Shown: piece after piece, positions 1 through 5,493 of the stretch | Numbering within the stretch: the first letter of the stretch is position 1 | Layout of the letters: each line of letters opens with the position of its first letter | Origin: UBA6168 sp041752395 | GTDB taxonomy: Bacteria > Bacteroidota > Bacteroidia > Chitinophagales > Saprospiraceae | Assembly: GCA_041752395.1 (NCBI GenBank) | Contig: JBGSWN010000032.1 | Location: forward strand, 1 to 8,451 | Length of the DNA stretch: 8,451 nt | Direction: 5' to 3' | Made by a program: the position numbers and the translations under genes | The notes under the pieces: model-generated | Databases searched by the model: none | The model's input: only the letters and a program-made list of their open reading frames with translations | Told to the model about the DNA's origin: nothing

Positions 1-1
1 C

Positions 2-121
2 TTTGGGTGGTTTGGCTACCAGCGACGATTGGCAAAAGACTATGAAGAAAAAGAGGAACATTCTGTCGCTTTTATTCAATGGTCTATGATTCGGCTTATG
101 GTTATCAAGCTCGCTCATTGA
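2..121 (+). CDS. IS5-family-like transposase, C-terminal fragment (cut by window edge)
   Basis: This is the last 39 codons of an open frame that enters from the left edge and stops at TGA 119-121. It begins FGWFGYQRRLAKDYEEKEEH and ends SVAFIQWSMIRLMVIKLAH. The pattern of an aromatic-Gly-Trp-Phe stretch, then 'RRL-x-KDYE', then a hydrophobic 'SxAFIQWSMIRLM' helix is the usual C-terminal end of DDE transposases of the IS5 family (IS427/IS1031-like groups), just after the catalytic glutamate. The catalytic residues themselves lie outside the window. The base composition is more A/T-rich than the following phage genes, which fits an independent mobile element. The stop codon directly abuts a candidate terminal inverted repeat, as is normal for compact IS elements. 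The family call rests on this short tail only; the IS group is not certain. Confidence 0.72.
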   Translation, partial: FGWFGYQRRLAKDYEEKEEHSVAFIQWSMIRLMVIKLAH

Positions 122-136
122 TTTTTAAACAACCTC
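121..136 (+). repeat. Probable right terminal inverted repeat of the IS element
   Basis: The 16 bases right after the transposase stop read, on the complementary strand, GAGGTTGTTTAAAAAT. This is the kind of end seen in IS5-family elements. The next bases, TTA (137-139) or TTAA, could be the target duplication; TNA/TA targets are known in this family. The left end is outside the window, so neither the inverted repeat pairing nor the duplication can be verified here. Confidence 0.5.
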
Positions 137-163
137 TTAAAGACACAGGCGGAGTACCTGTTT

Positions 164-580
164 TTGAACACTGTGATGACGCAGGAGGCCATAGCGTCAT
201 GGGTAGGCGTATCCCCCAAGACCTTGTCAGAATGGGTCAACGAAAAGAACGGGGCTTGGAAGATTGCCAGGGCAGCAAGGAGCATCACAAAGGACAACAT
301 CATTTCTTCCTGGTACTCCCAGCTCTACGAACTGAACGAGTCCATCAATTCCCGACCCGATGGACAGAAATTCCCGACCAGCACGGAGGCCGACACGCAG
401 TCCAAAATATCGGCCAACATCGAGCGGCTGGACCGCAAGAACAGCCTGGCCTTCTACATGCAGGTCATGGACGAGTTCATGGAATTCCTCACAAAGCGGG
501 AACCCAAGCTAGGCCAGCAACTGGCCATGCAGTGCCTCGAATTCGTAAAACACAAGAGCAGCAAACTGAATGGCAACTAA
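164..580 (+). CDS. Phage terminase small subunit, 5' end removed by IS insertion
   Basis: The small terminase subunit recognises phage DNA and delivers it to the large subunit for packaging. The N-terminal part is a helix-turn-helix: residues around 'MTQEAIASWVGVSPKTLSEWVNE' match the 'T-x-(K/E)-x-IA-x-x-VGVS-x-KTL-x-W' pattern of phage terminase small subunits. The rest is helical and charged (oligomerisation region). The frame is open upstream of the listed TTG start, back to the IS junction at 137, and that stretch (LKTQAEYLFLN) is also family-like. The real gene therefore started further left and was interrupted by the insertion; probably only a few N-terminal residues are lost. Usable starts after the insertion are TTG 164, GTG 173 or ATG 176, none with a clear ribosome binding site. 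Its end overlaps the large terminase start by 11 nt, the standard terS-terL layout. It could be treated as a pseudogene. Confidence 0.72.
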   Translation: MNTVMTQEAIASWVGVSPKTLSEWVNEKNGAWKIARAARSITKDNIISSWYSQLYELNESINSRPDGQKFPTSTEADTQSKISANIERLDRKNSLAFYMQVMDEFMEFLTKREPKLGQQLAMQCLEFVKHKSSKLNGN

Positions 581-2084
581 CGACAAACGCTTACTGTCAG
601 CCTTCGAGGAGAAGATGATAAGGATAGCCGAGTCCACGGCGACCGGGATAAACCCCTTTGAGACCAAAGAGGAAAAGGAGGCCCGTGTCAAGCGGCTGCT
701 GAAGAACTACGAGGCATACTGCGCATATTATTTTCCCTCGTACTGCTCCGCCAAGATGGCCGACTTCCACCGCCGTGAATCACGGTACGCCGACAGGCAC
801 TGGAACGAGGTGATACTCTGGCAATGGTCGAGGGAGTTCGCAAAGTCAACCCATGCCAACCTGCTCAGGCCGTTGTTCATGTACTTCAACGGGCAGTTGG
901 ACGGCATGATGACCGGCAGCGCAAACGAGGACCTTGCCGCCAACCTGCTCTCCGACATCAAGGCGAACTTTGAGGGCAACCATCGCATCCTGAACGACTT
1001 CGGCGATCGCCGGAGCTTCGGCAACTGGACGGACACCGAGTTCGTCACCAATGACGGCGTCATGTTCAAGGCGTTCGGCGTGAAGCAGTCGCCACGGGGC
1101 ACACGCTTCCGCCACAAGCGCCCAAATTATGGCGTCGTTGACGACCTTCAGGACAAAGAGTCCCTGAAGAACGACAAGATTTCCCAGGAGCATTTTGAAT
1201 GGGTAAAGGAGGACTTCATGGGGGCGCTGTCCACCAAGAAGTGGCAGCTCATCGTGCCCCAGAACCGCTTCCACAAGAACACCGTAACGGCCAAGTTCGA
1301 GGCCGACCGGGAGATAAAGAAGCATGTGAGCCGGGTGGACATGCTGAATGCCCAGGGCGAGAGCAACTGGCCGGAGAACTTCACCACCGACCAGTGCAAG
1401 GCCAAGATGGCCAGCGTCGGCACCATATCCGCCAGCCGGGAGTACATGAACACGCCCATCGAAGAGGGCAAGGTGTTCAAGCGGGAACAGGTGGTCTTCA
1501 AGACCCGGCTCCCGTATGACCGCTACGACTTTCTCGTGGCCTACTCCGACCCCAGCTTCAAGGCCACAGAGAAGAGCGACTACAAGGCCACCGTGCTGGT
1601 CGGCAAGAAGGGCCTCCGCCGCTCCGTGCTGAAGGTGTTCATCGGCAGGGTCTCCGCCAAGCAGATGTTCATGTGGCACTACACGATGGACGACACCGTT
1701 GGCGACCACACCATGATTGACCACATGATGGAGGCCAATTTCATACAGGACATGCACCTGAACCTCCTAGTGCCACTGGCAGAGGAAAAAGGCCGCTTGC
1801 TCAGGCTTACCGGTGACCACCGCTCCAAGCCCCACAAGCACCAGCGCATTGAATCCATGCAGCCGATTTTCGAGAACGAGCTGATAGACTTCAACATCAC
1901 CGAAAAGGACAACCCCGGCATGATTGAGCTGATAAACCAGCTCTGTGCCTTTGAGAAGGGCCAGAGCATCAACGACGACGGCCCCGATGCACTGGAAGGC
2001 GCACTGTTCATCCTGGATACCAAGATACCGGAAGGGCACGAACCCAAATACATCCCAAAAGCCAAGAGCAAATACGAATACTAA
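570..2084 (+). CDS. Phage terminase large subunit (packaging ATPase/nuclease)
   Basis: This 504-aa protein has the normal length and layout of a phage large terminase, the motor that cuts concatemeric DNA and pumps it into proheads. In the N-terminal ATPase domain, 'SREFAKST' (residues 87-94) is a variant Walker A of the R-x-x-x-KS/T type. 'YGVVDDLQD' (187-195) is Walker B with the catalytic acidic pair. 'VPQNRFHKNT' (229-238) fits the coupling motif. In the C-terminal RNase H-like nuclease domain, 'YSDPSF' (325-330) supplies the first metal-binding Asp, 'RIESMQP' (426-432) is a conserved region, and 'DDGPDALEG' (469-477) supplies the last Asp. All key residues appear present, so the protein looks intact. 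The gene overlaps terS by 11 nt. Codons are strongly C/G-ending, unlike the host genes at the right of the window. No portal gene follows, which is unusual because terL is normally followed by portal. Confidence 0.93.
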   Translation: MATNDKRLLSAFEEKMIRIAESTATGINPFETKEEKEARVKRLLKNYEAYCAYYFPSYCSAKMADFHRRESRYADRHWNEVILWQWSREFAKSTHANLLRPLFMYFNGQLDGMMTGSANEDLAANLLSDIKANFEGNHRILNDFGDRRSFGNWTDTEFVTNDGVMFKAFGVKQSPRGTRFRHKRPNYGVVDDLQDKESLKNDKISQEHFEWVKEDFMGALSTKKWQLIVPQNRFHKNTVTAKFEADREIKKHVSRVDMLNAQGESNWPENFTTDQCKAKMASVGTISASREYMNTPIEEGKVFKREQVVFKTRLPYDRYDFLVAYSDPSFKATEKSDYKATVLVGKKGLRRSVLKVFIGRVSAKQMFMWHYTMDDTVGDHTMIDHMMEANFIQDMHLNLLVPLAEEKGRLLRLTGDHRSKPHKHQRIESMQPIFENELIDFNITEKDNPGMIELINQLCAFEKGQSINDDGPDALEGALFILDTKIPEGHEPKYIPKAKSKYEY

Positions 2085-2119
2085 ATCGCATTATCAAACC
2101 TTTTAAATGCTTATTAAAC

Positions 2120-2383
2120 ATGAAGAAAGTAGTAGGAATTTTCTCAAGCCCCAAGACCAGCGCAAGCGCCATCCTTGGCTTCCTCGTGCTGCTCCTGACC
2201 CAAATCGGTTACGCCTTTGACAACGACCCGGCCACGGTCATGGACCTTGGCGTCGTCTTCTCCGGCCTCCTCATGGCTTTCGGCCTGCTGAAGGCAAGGG
2301 ACAACGACAAGACCAGCGTGGACGTGGGCGCAGCCGAGCCGCCGAAGCCAGTCAACAATGCAACCCCTTACACGACCCGGTAA
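2120..2383 (+). CDS. Small two-helix membrane protein, holin-like
   Basis: An 87-aa protein with a basic N-terminus (MKKVVGIFSSPKTSAS), a hydrophobic helix at about residues 17-33 and a second one at about 41-57. A hydrophilic, Pro-rich tail follows (DVGAAEPPKPVNN). This size and topology are typical of phage holins, which form the membrane lesion at lysis, and its position in a phage cluster supports that. No lysin gene is visible next to it, and holins share little sequence, so the function is inferred from topology and context. The start is ATG 2120, in an A/T-rich leader without a clear Shine-Dalgarno. The gene ends just before a strong terminator at 2398-2437, so it may be the last gene of the terminase transcript. 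It could also be an unrelated small membrane protein. Confidence 0.55.
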   Translation: MKKVVGIFSSPKTSASAILGFLVLLLTQIGYAFDNDPATVMDLGVVFSGLLMAFGLLKARDNDKTSVDVGAAEPPKPVNNATPYTTR

Positions 2384-2397
2384 GACAATCCTTTACA

Positions 2398-2437
2398 GTG
2401 GGGCACGGCTCCCATTCGCACGGCCCCGCTTTTTTTT
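2398..2437 (+). terminator. Rho-independent terminator after the holin-like gene
   Basis: GTGGGGC (2398-2404) pairs with GCCCCGC (2423-2429) with one G-T wobble. Eight T residues (2430-2437) follow immediately, the classic intrinsic terminator layout. It lies 15 nt after the stop of the holin-like gene and ends 24 nt before the next start codon. Either the next gene needs its own promoter or the structure is read through in part. Confidence 0.8.
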
Positions 2438-2461
2438 CTTAACCTTTTCAACTCAGCAGCA

Positions 2462-2821
2462 ATGGAAACTTTGGAATTGCACTTATTGATGGACGAAAGC
2501 AACTGCAAGGAAATACTGCTTGCAGACACGGAAAACCCTGAAATCCTAATACACATCAGACACAAGGAGGGAGGGCTTAATGCGGTCATCACCCCCGACC
2601 TATTGGCTATTGACCAACTGAACGTCAAACATTCAGAGCTTATCGAAGGCACGATGGAAGACGGCAGGTTCACCTGCCTCAAGGTCAGTTCTTACGATGC
2701 CGGATGGCTTATCGAGAACCTTGAGCGCAAGCAGTGGACCCTAGTCCAGGGACGCCCTGCCATCTGCGAAAATTTCATAGAAGGCAAGCCAATGGTTAAC
2801 CGCACAATCTATTCATCGTGA
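2462..2821 (+). CDS. Hypothetical protein, 119 aa
   Basis: I do not recognise a family. The protein is soluble, acidic in the middle, and has no signal peptide or membrane segment. It alternates short hydrophobic strands (LELHLLMD, EILIHIRH, FTCLKVSSY) with charged loops, which suggests a small alpha/beta or mostly beta fold. It has two Cys residues in the first two thirds (in 'NCKEIL' and 'FTCLKV') and one later (AICENF). The start ATG 2462 comes 24 nt after a terminator T-run. The stop TGA overlaps the GTG start of the next gene by 4 nt, so the two are probably translationally coupled. The codon use is C/G-ending like that of terL, so it likely belongs to the same phage block. The reading frame is convincing; the function is unknown. 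Confidence 0.65.
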   Translation: METLELHLLMDESNCKEILLADTENPEILIHIRHKEGGLNAVITPDLLAIDQLNVKHSELIEGTMEDGRFTCLKVSSYDAGWLIENLERKQWTLVQGRPAICENFIEGKPMVNRTIYSS

Positions 2822-3270
2822 GCAACGCCAAGAAAAACTACGAGTACCTCGAAGCTGAAATAAAAGCGGGAGGGAAATGGAAAAAGTCATTCCGCAAGAA
2901 GACCTTCCTCCGCTTCACGCCGGAGGAAATCCAGCTCAAGCAGGAAGAAATGCGGAGAATACTGGCGGCCAACACACCGCCCATGTTCCAACTAAAAAAG
3001 GCCGTTACCTGCCCAAAGCCAAAGCACAACGGCAAGGGCTTGACAGAATGCGGCTATGTTTTCAAGAAAAAGGACGAGTGGGTTCCGCAGGGATTAATGC
3101 TACTAGTGTGCCCAGACTGTGGCGAAAGGCACACATTGACGATTAGGCCGAACAAATCCGCAATCCGAAATCCGAAATCCGCAATCGAAGCATGGGCAAT
3201 ATGGTTGACGCTTACAAGTTTGCCCAGGATACGAAACTGGAAGGGTTTGAAGCCTGGGAGGTCCGTTTAA
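2818..3270 (+). CDS. Hypothetical zinc-ribbon protein with a repeat-altered C-terminus
   Basis: The start is GTG 2818, inside the stop of the previous gene (GTGA overlap); the next Met in frame is only at residue 45. The first 60 residues are a basic, charged helical region (KKSFRKKTF; EEIQLKQEEMRRIL). Residues 65-105 hold C65-x12-C78 and C98-x2-C101-GERH, which fits a zinc ribbon and suggests nucleic-acid or protein binding. After residue 111 the protein is encoded by a 7-bp tandem repeat giving 'NKSAIRNPKSAIE'. It then runs on for about 80 nt over the next gene in another frame. The last 30 or so residues look like fortuitous coding, not conserved protein. The natural protein probably ended near the repeat. 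The function is unknown. Confidence 0.6.
   Translation: MSNAKKNYEYLEAEIKAGGKWKKSFRKKTFLRFTPEEIQLKQEEMRRILAANTPPMFQLKKAVTCPKPKHNGKGLTECGYVFKKKDEWVPQGLMLLVCPDCGERHTLTIRPNKSAIRNPKSAIEAWAIWLTLTSLPRIRNWKGLKPGRSV
3154..3187 (+). repeat. 7-bp tandem repeat (AAATCCG/CAATCCG), nearly five units
   Basis: The units read aaatccg, caatccg, aaatccg, aaatccg, then a partial caatcg. The array lies inside the end of the zinc-ribbon gene and just before the start of the next gene. A 7-bp unit is not a multiple of three, and the array is open in all three forward frames. Similar heptamer repeats are known as dispersed short tandem repeats in cyanobacteria and some other bacteria; whether this genome has others cannot be seen here. 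Confidence 0.85.
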
Positions 3271-3473
3271 AACTGGCCTCGCTAATCAAAATGAACGTGA
3301 AGCTGGCCGGAAAACAGGCACTCTCAAAACGGGAGCAAAAAGTCGGTTTTTCGGTGTTTGAAATTGGCGGTTTTATGGCCGCATTATTTGATTTCAAATG
3401 GGATGAATCGGACGCTTTTGTTCTCGCATTTGTGACACGGATAAAACAGGAAATCGAACCAAAATTTAAGTGA
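3201..3473 (+). CDS. Hypothetical protein, about 91 aa
   Basis: Family not recognised. ATG 3192 and ATG 3201 are both possible; I prefer 3201 (MVDAYKFAQDTK) because it reduces the overlap with the preceding frame and gives a more natural N-terminus. The protein looks mainly helical and soluble (GFEAWEVRLKLASLIKMNVKLAGKQALSKREQ), with a more hydrophobic aromatic segment, 'FEIGGFMAALFDFKW', and a polar C-terminus. Its stop TGA 3471-3473 overlaps the ATG of the next gene (ATGA), so the pair is probably co-translated. The codon use is more A/T-rich than in terL, matching the following genes. It sits in a phage block of small genes between the terminase and the tail-type protein; the role is unknown. 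Confidence 0.6.
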   Translation: MVDAYKFAQDTKLEGFEAWEVRLKLASLIKMNVKLAGKQALSKREQKVGFSVFEIGGFMAALFDFKWDESDAFVLAFVTRIKQEIEPKFK

Positions 3474-3775
3474 TGAGTCCGAAGGAAAAGAACAGAAATT
3501 GTCGCTATCTTCGCATCCAGGAGATGTTCAAATACCTCTCGAAGGAGAAGCGGTTGGCGCTCGATTTTTGCTATCAAATCATTAGCGATTTTTTTGCCAC
3601 GGAAGAGCAGACGGTAGTTCGGGCATTGAAGGCTGACATCGTGGCCGATACTGCGTTCAAACATTTTGACAATGACAGAAAGTGGGTGGATGAATACGTA
3701 AGGAAAGCCACCACCAAACAGGAAAAAAGAAAGGACGAAAAGGGCGTTAAAGACCTTTTCAATGAATTATCTTAA
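3473..3775 (+). CDS. Hypothetical small basic helical protein, 100 aa
   Basis: I prefer ATG 3473 over GTG 3470; both overlap the stop of the gene before it. The protein is rich in Lys/Arg and looks all-helical: 'RIQEMFKYLSKEKRLALDFCYQ', 'IISDFFATEEQTVVRAL', then a charged tail (KATTKQEKRKDEKGVKD). The middle part, with 'DFFATEEQTVVRAL', could be a helix-turn-helix where a recognition helix follows 'TEEQTV', but this is a weak resemblance. Its last 14 nt overlap the start of the tail-type gene, which fits a compact phage operon. The function is unknown; a small DNA-binding or chaperone-like phage protein is a guess. Confidence 0.6.
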   Translation: MSPKEKNRNCRYLRIQEMFKYLSKEKRLALDFCYQIISDFFATEEQTVVRALKADIVADTAFKHFDNDRKWVDEYVRKATTKQEKRKDEKGVKDLFNELS

Positions 3776-4571
3776 CATAGACCCAGTCAATAACCAAGGT
3801 GGACACCCGTTCAGCCTTGATGATTTGTTGACGCTTGTCTTAGGTTTTACAGACTTGGCGAACGCCATCACAGCGCAGCATTATGATGACTACGGACTTG
3901 CGCTGCTTTCTCCTCCAAAAATCGCCATTTCTGGCGGAAATTTCACAAGTTCGCAGTTCTGGATTATCTATCAAGGGATTGGTGGCGTGGTTCGTGTTGT
4001 ACCCACTGCAAGCACAGCGCTTTCGGGTGCTCCAGGTGCTGCGTTTCACATCCGTGTGACAACGGACTTTGGCGCTAATGACCCCGTGACTTACCAGTCG
4101 GGTGTTTCCAAGAACGTACATGCTGTGAGCGTGGGGCAATTAGTACATATTGACCCATCGTCGGCAGGTGGAAATGACATTCCATTCAGCAATTTCAATA
4201 TTGCGGACTGGGTGAATGGTGCGGCGAGTTTTCTCCTTTCTGGGCTGGATACCTCCATTGTTGGAGGTGGGTACAAGTTTCGTTATCGGTTGTTGAGCAA
4301 CAATACCATGCTTTGCTACCTAAGCTTCAGAGGCGCAGTTACCTCAGCGGTGAAGGTCACTTTGCCGTTGCCGTATTTAGTCGCAAATACCTTCACGCAC
4401 GTGGTTTTTTGTGATAATCCAACCAATACGGAGAGTGTTGGCCGGATTCAAGCACCAGCGGATGGCAACGAACTATCCATTGCCCGTATTGGTGGCGCAG
4501 GCTATACGGTTGGGGCTGTTATCGAGAACAACGGAACGCACTTTATGATTGAACTGAAGATGCGTGACTAA
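3762..4571 (+). CDS. Phage tail-fibre/appendage-like structural protein
   Basis: The 269-aa protein begins with a polar stretch and 'HPFSLDDLLTLVLGFTDLANAI', then '..LLSPPKIAISGGNFTSSQFWIIYQGIGGVVRVV'. This order (Pro-Phe-x-Leu-x-Asp-Leu, a helix, then a Gly-rich beta segment about the initial condition of a value) resembles the N-terminal part of tail-fibre or baseplate-distal proteins common in Bacteroidota phages. The remainder is beta-rich, with many Gly, Ser, Thr, Val and Asn and almost no Lys, typical of virion appendage proteins. It has no signal peptide or membrane helix. The start ATG 3762 lies inside the end of the previous gene. The 3' end overlaps the convergent helix-turn-helix gene by 29 nt. 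The structural role is an inference from composition and context. Confidence 0.5.
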   Translation: MNYLNIDPVNNQGGHPFSLDDLLTLVLGFTDLANAITAQHYDDYGLALLSPPKIAISGGNFTSSQFWIIYQGIGGVVRVVPTASTALSGAPGAAFHIRVTTDFGANDPVTYQSGVSKNVHAVSVGQLVHIDPSSAGGNDIPFSNFNIADWVNGAASFLLSGLDTSIVGGGYKFRYRLLSNNTMLCYLSFRGAVTSAVKVTLPLPYLVANTFTHVVFCDNPTNTESVGRIQAPADGNELSIARIGGAGYTVGAVIENNGTHFMIELKMRD

Positions 4572-5016
4572 GTGTTTGGAAATAGTAGTAAAACGCCGCC
4601 TTCCAGGCGTTTGTAAAGCCGAATCCACCTTTCATAAGCTTCGAAATGTGAGGTTCGTCAATGTTCATTGAAATAGCTAGCTCCTTTTGTGTCAGGCCGT
4701 ATTTTTTAGCCTGATTCCTAACCCAATCAGGGCCAACAAGGTCAATGCCTTCACCTTTCCAGGTCAATGCCCGGAAATGAATCGTAAAGCCTTCAGGGAG
4801 GTGTGAGAACACTTCTCGGCCCTTCTCTACAAGTTCTTTTGCAGTCAGGATTTTGCCAGTAAGATTTTTTAGCTGGGCGATCCGCACCGTAATGGTGAAG
4901 TCTTTGACTGCCAAAATGTCGCAACCTACTTGGATAAAGCGGCGATAAGCCTTGTCTGAGGCTTCGATTTTCTTTGAAATTTCGCTGTCAATAGGCAGCA
5001 ATTGAAGATTTTTCAT
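4543..5016 (-). CDS. Helix-turn-helix (XRE-like) regulator with a novel N-terminal domain
   Basis: A 157-aa soluble protein. Residues 98-131, 'WVRNQAKKYGLTQKELAISM' followed by 'NIDEPHISKLMKG', form a clear XRE/Cro-type helix-turn-helix: the 'LTQKELA' first helix, a turn, and the 'EPHISKLMKG' recognition helix. The first 95 residues, which I do not recognise, are mixed alpha/beta (TITVRIAQLKNLTGK; GFTIHFRALTWKGEG). An HTH placed at the C-terminus is less common than one at the N-terminus. The start ATG lies 15 nt downstream of a perfect hairpin (5032-5056) that separates it from the 112-aa gene on the same strand. The 3' end overlaps the convergent phage gene by 29 nt. It is a good candidate to bind the 37-bp palindrome upstream of the pair. 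It may be the phage or satellite repressor or an antitoxin-like regulator; this is inference. Confidence 0.75.
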   Translation of the reverse strand: MKNLQLLPIDSEISKKIEASDKAYRRFIQVGCDILAVKDFTITVRIAQLKNLTGKILTAKELVEKGREVFSHLPEGFTIHFRALTWKGEGIDLVGPDWVRNQAKKYGLTQKELAISMNIDEPHISKLMKGGFGFTNAWKAAFYYYFQTLSHASSVQS

Positions 5017-5028
5017 TCATTTATTTTT

Positions 5029-5056
5029 AAAAGAGCGGGGCTTTTTGCCCCGCTCT
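5029..5056 (-). terminator. Perfect hairpin terminator or attenuator between two - strand genes
   Basis: AGAGCGGGGC (5032-5041) and GCCCCGCTCT (5047-5056) form a 10-bp perfect stem with a 5-base loop. On the - strand the 3' arm is followed by a short U-run (TTTTAAAAA). It sits 7 nt after the stop of the 112-aa gene and 15 nt before the start of the HTH gene. It is therefore either the terminator of the first gene or an attenuator setting the level of the second. Confidence 0.72.
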
Positions 5057-5063
5057 GTGAATG

Positions 5064-5402
5064 TCAGAGGTTGATTTCCCAACCGTTGTCAATGTCAAAG
5101 ATGGCCCGTTGGTTTTGTTTGCGGCCCCATTTTACAGCCTTTCGGAGGTCCTTGAACATCCGAACGCTGTCAAACTGAAACCGTCCATCTTCGTTTTTCC
5201 AGCCGCCAACAAACCCGTCTTTGTAGAGGGCATGTTGGTAGCAGTGGTAAGCGCCGCCATAGCTGAAGCAATTCTGAGTAGCTTCGTAAGCGACAGCGAC
5301 GCCGCTAGTAACGATTTCCCAGAGGCCGATGTCAACCGTGAAACCATCTGGAAATTCTGCTGCTAGTTCTAGCAGCTTTCGAACCTGAATGTCAAAATCC
5401 AT
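5064..5402 (-). CDS. Conserved-looking hypothetical protein, 112 aa
   Basis: ATG 5402 gives MDFDIQVRKLLELAAEFPDGFTVDIG. The middle is 'GVAVAYEATQNCFSYGGA' and the C-terminal half is 'GFVGGWKNEDGRFQFDSVRMF', then 'AVKWGRKQNQRAIFDIDNG'. The pattern of 'FPDGFTV', 'VAYEATQN', 'VGGW', 'FDSVRMFKD' and a closing 'AIFDIDNG' looks like a family of small uncharacterised proteins from Bacteroidota mobile elements and plasmids, recalled from general familiarity and not searched. It has no signal peptide or membrane helix; it has two Cys (CFSY, HCYQ). It is the first gene of a - strand pair, ending 7 nt before a hairpin and followed by the HTH regulator. The upstream region holds two inverted repeats that may control it. 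Function unknown. Confidence 0.65.
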   Translation of the reverse strand: MDFDIQVRKLLELAAEFPDGFTVDIGLWEIVTSGVAVAYEATQNCFSYGGAYHCYQHALYKDGFVGGWKNEDGRFQFDSVRMFKDLRKAVKWGRKQNQRAIFDIDNGWEINL

Positions 5403-5467
5403 GACGTTGAGACTTCTTTTAGCTGGGCTCTCATCCCAGGTGTTTGATTAAAAAATTAAGTGTCAAG

Positions 5468-5485
5468 ACCGTTCCTTTGAACGGT
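5468..5485. promoter_or_regulatory. Inverted repeat ACCGTTC-N4-GAACGGT, possible second operator
   Basis: Perfect 7-bp arms, ACCGTTC (5468-5474) and GAACGGT (5479-5485), flank CTTT. The repeat lies between the large palindrome and the start of the 112-aa gene, 65 bp upstream of that start. It could be a second protein-binding site or a small hairpin in the leader; there is no T-run after it in either direction, so it is not a terminator. Confidence 0.4.
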
Positions 5486-5493
5486 GTGTAAAA

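Noticed and set aside
79..618. 179-aa + strand frame over terS
   Set aside because: Low-complexity, Gln/His/Arg-rich translation that spans the IS end and terS in another frame; no family features. It is a shadow frame.
846..1757. 303-aa open frame on the - strand opposite the large terminase
   Set aside because: It is rich in His, Val, Leu, Gly and Ala in a pattern expected from the complement of G/C-ending terminase codons. No domain is recognisable, and the + strand gene there has all terminase motifs.
3154..3187. CRISPR array
   Set aside because: The units are only 7 bp with no unique spacers; this is a simple tandem repeat.
3212..3664. 150-aa - strand frame opposite two small phage genes
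   Set aside because: Ser/Phe-rich shadow without recognisable features; the + strand frames have overlapping start/stop coupling typical of phage genes.
5461..5466. TTGACA on the - strand as a sigma-70 -35 box for the 112-aa gene
   Set aside because: No TATAAT-like -10 at a 16-18 bp distance, and Bacteroidota-type genomes mostly use a different promoter consensus.
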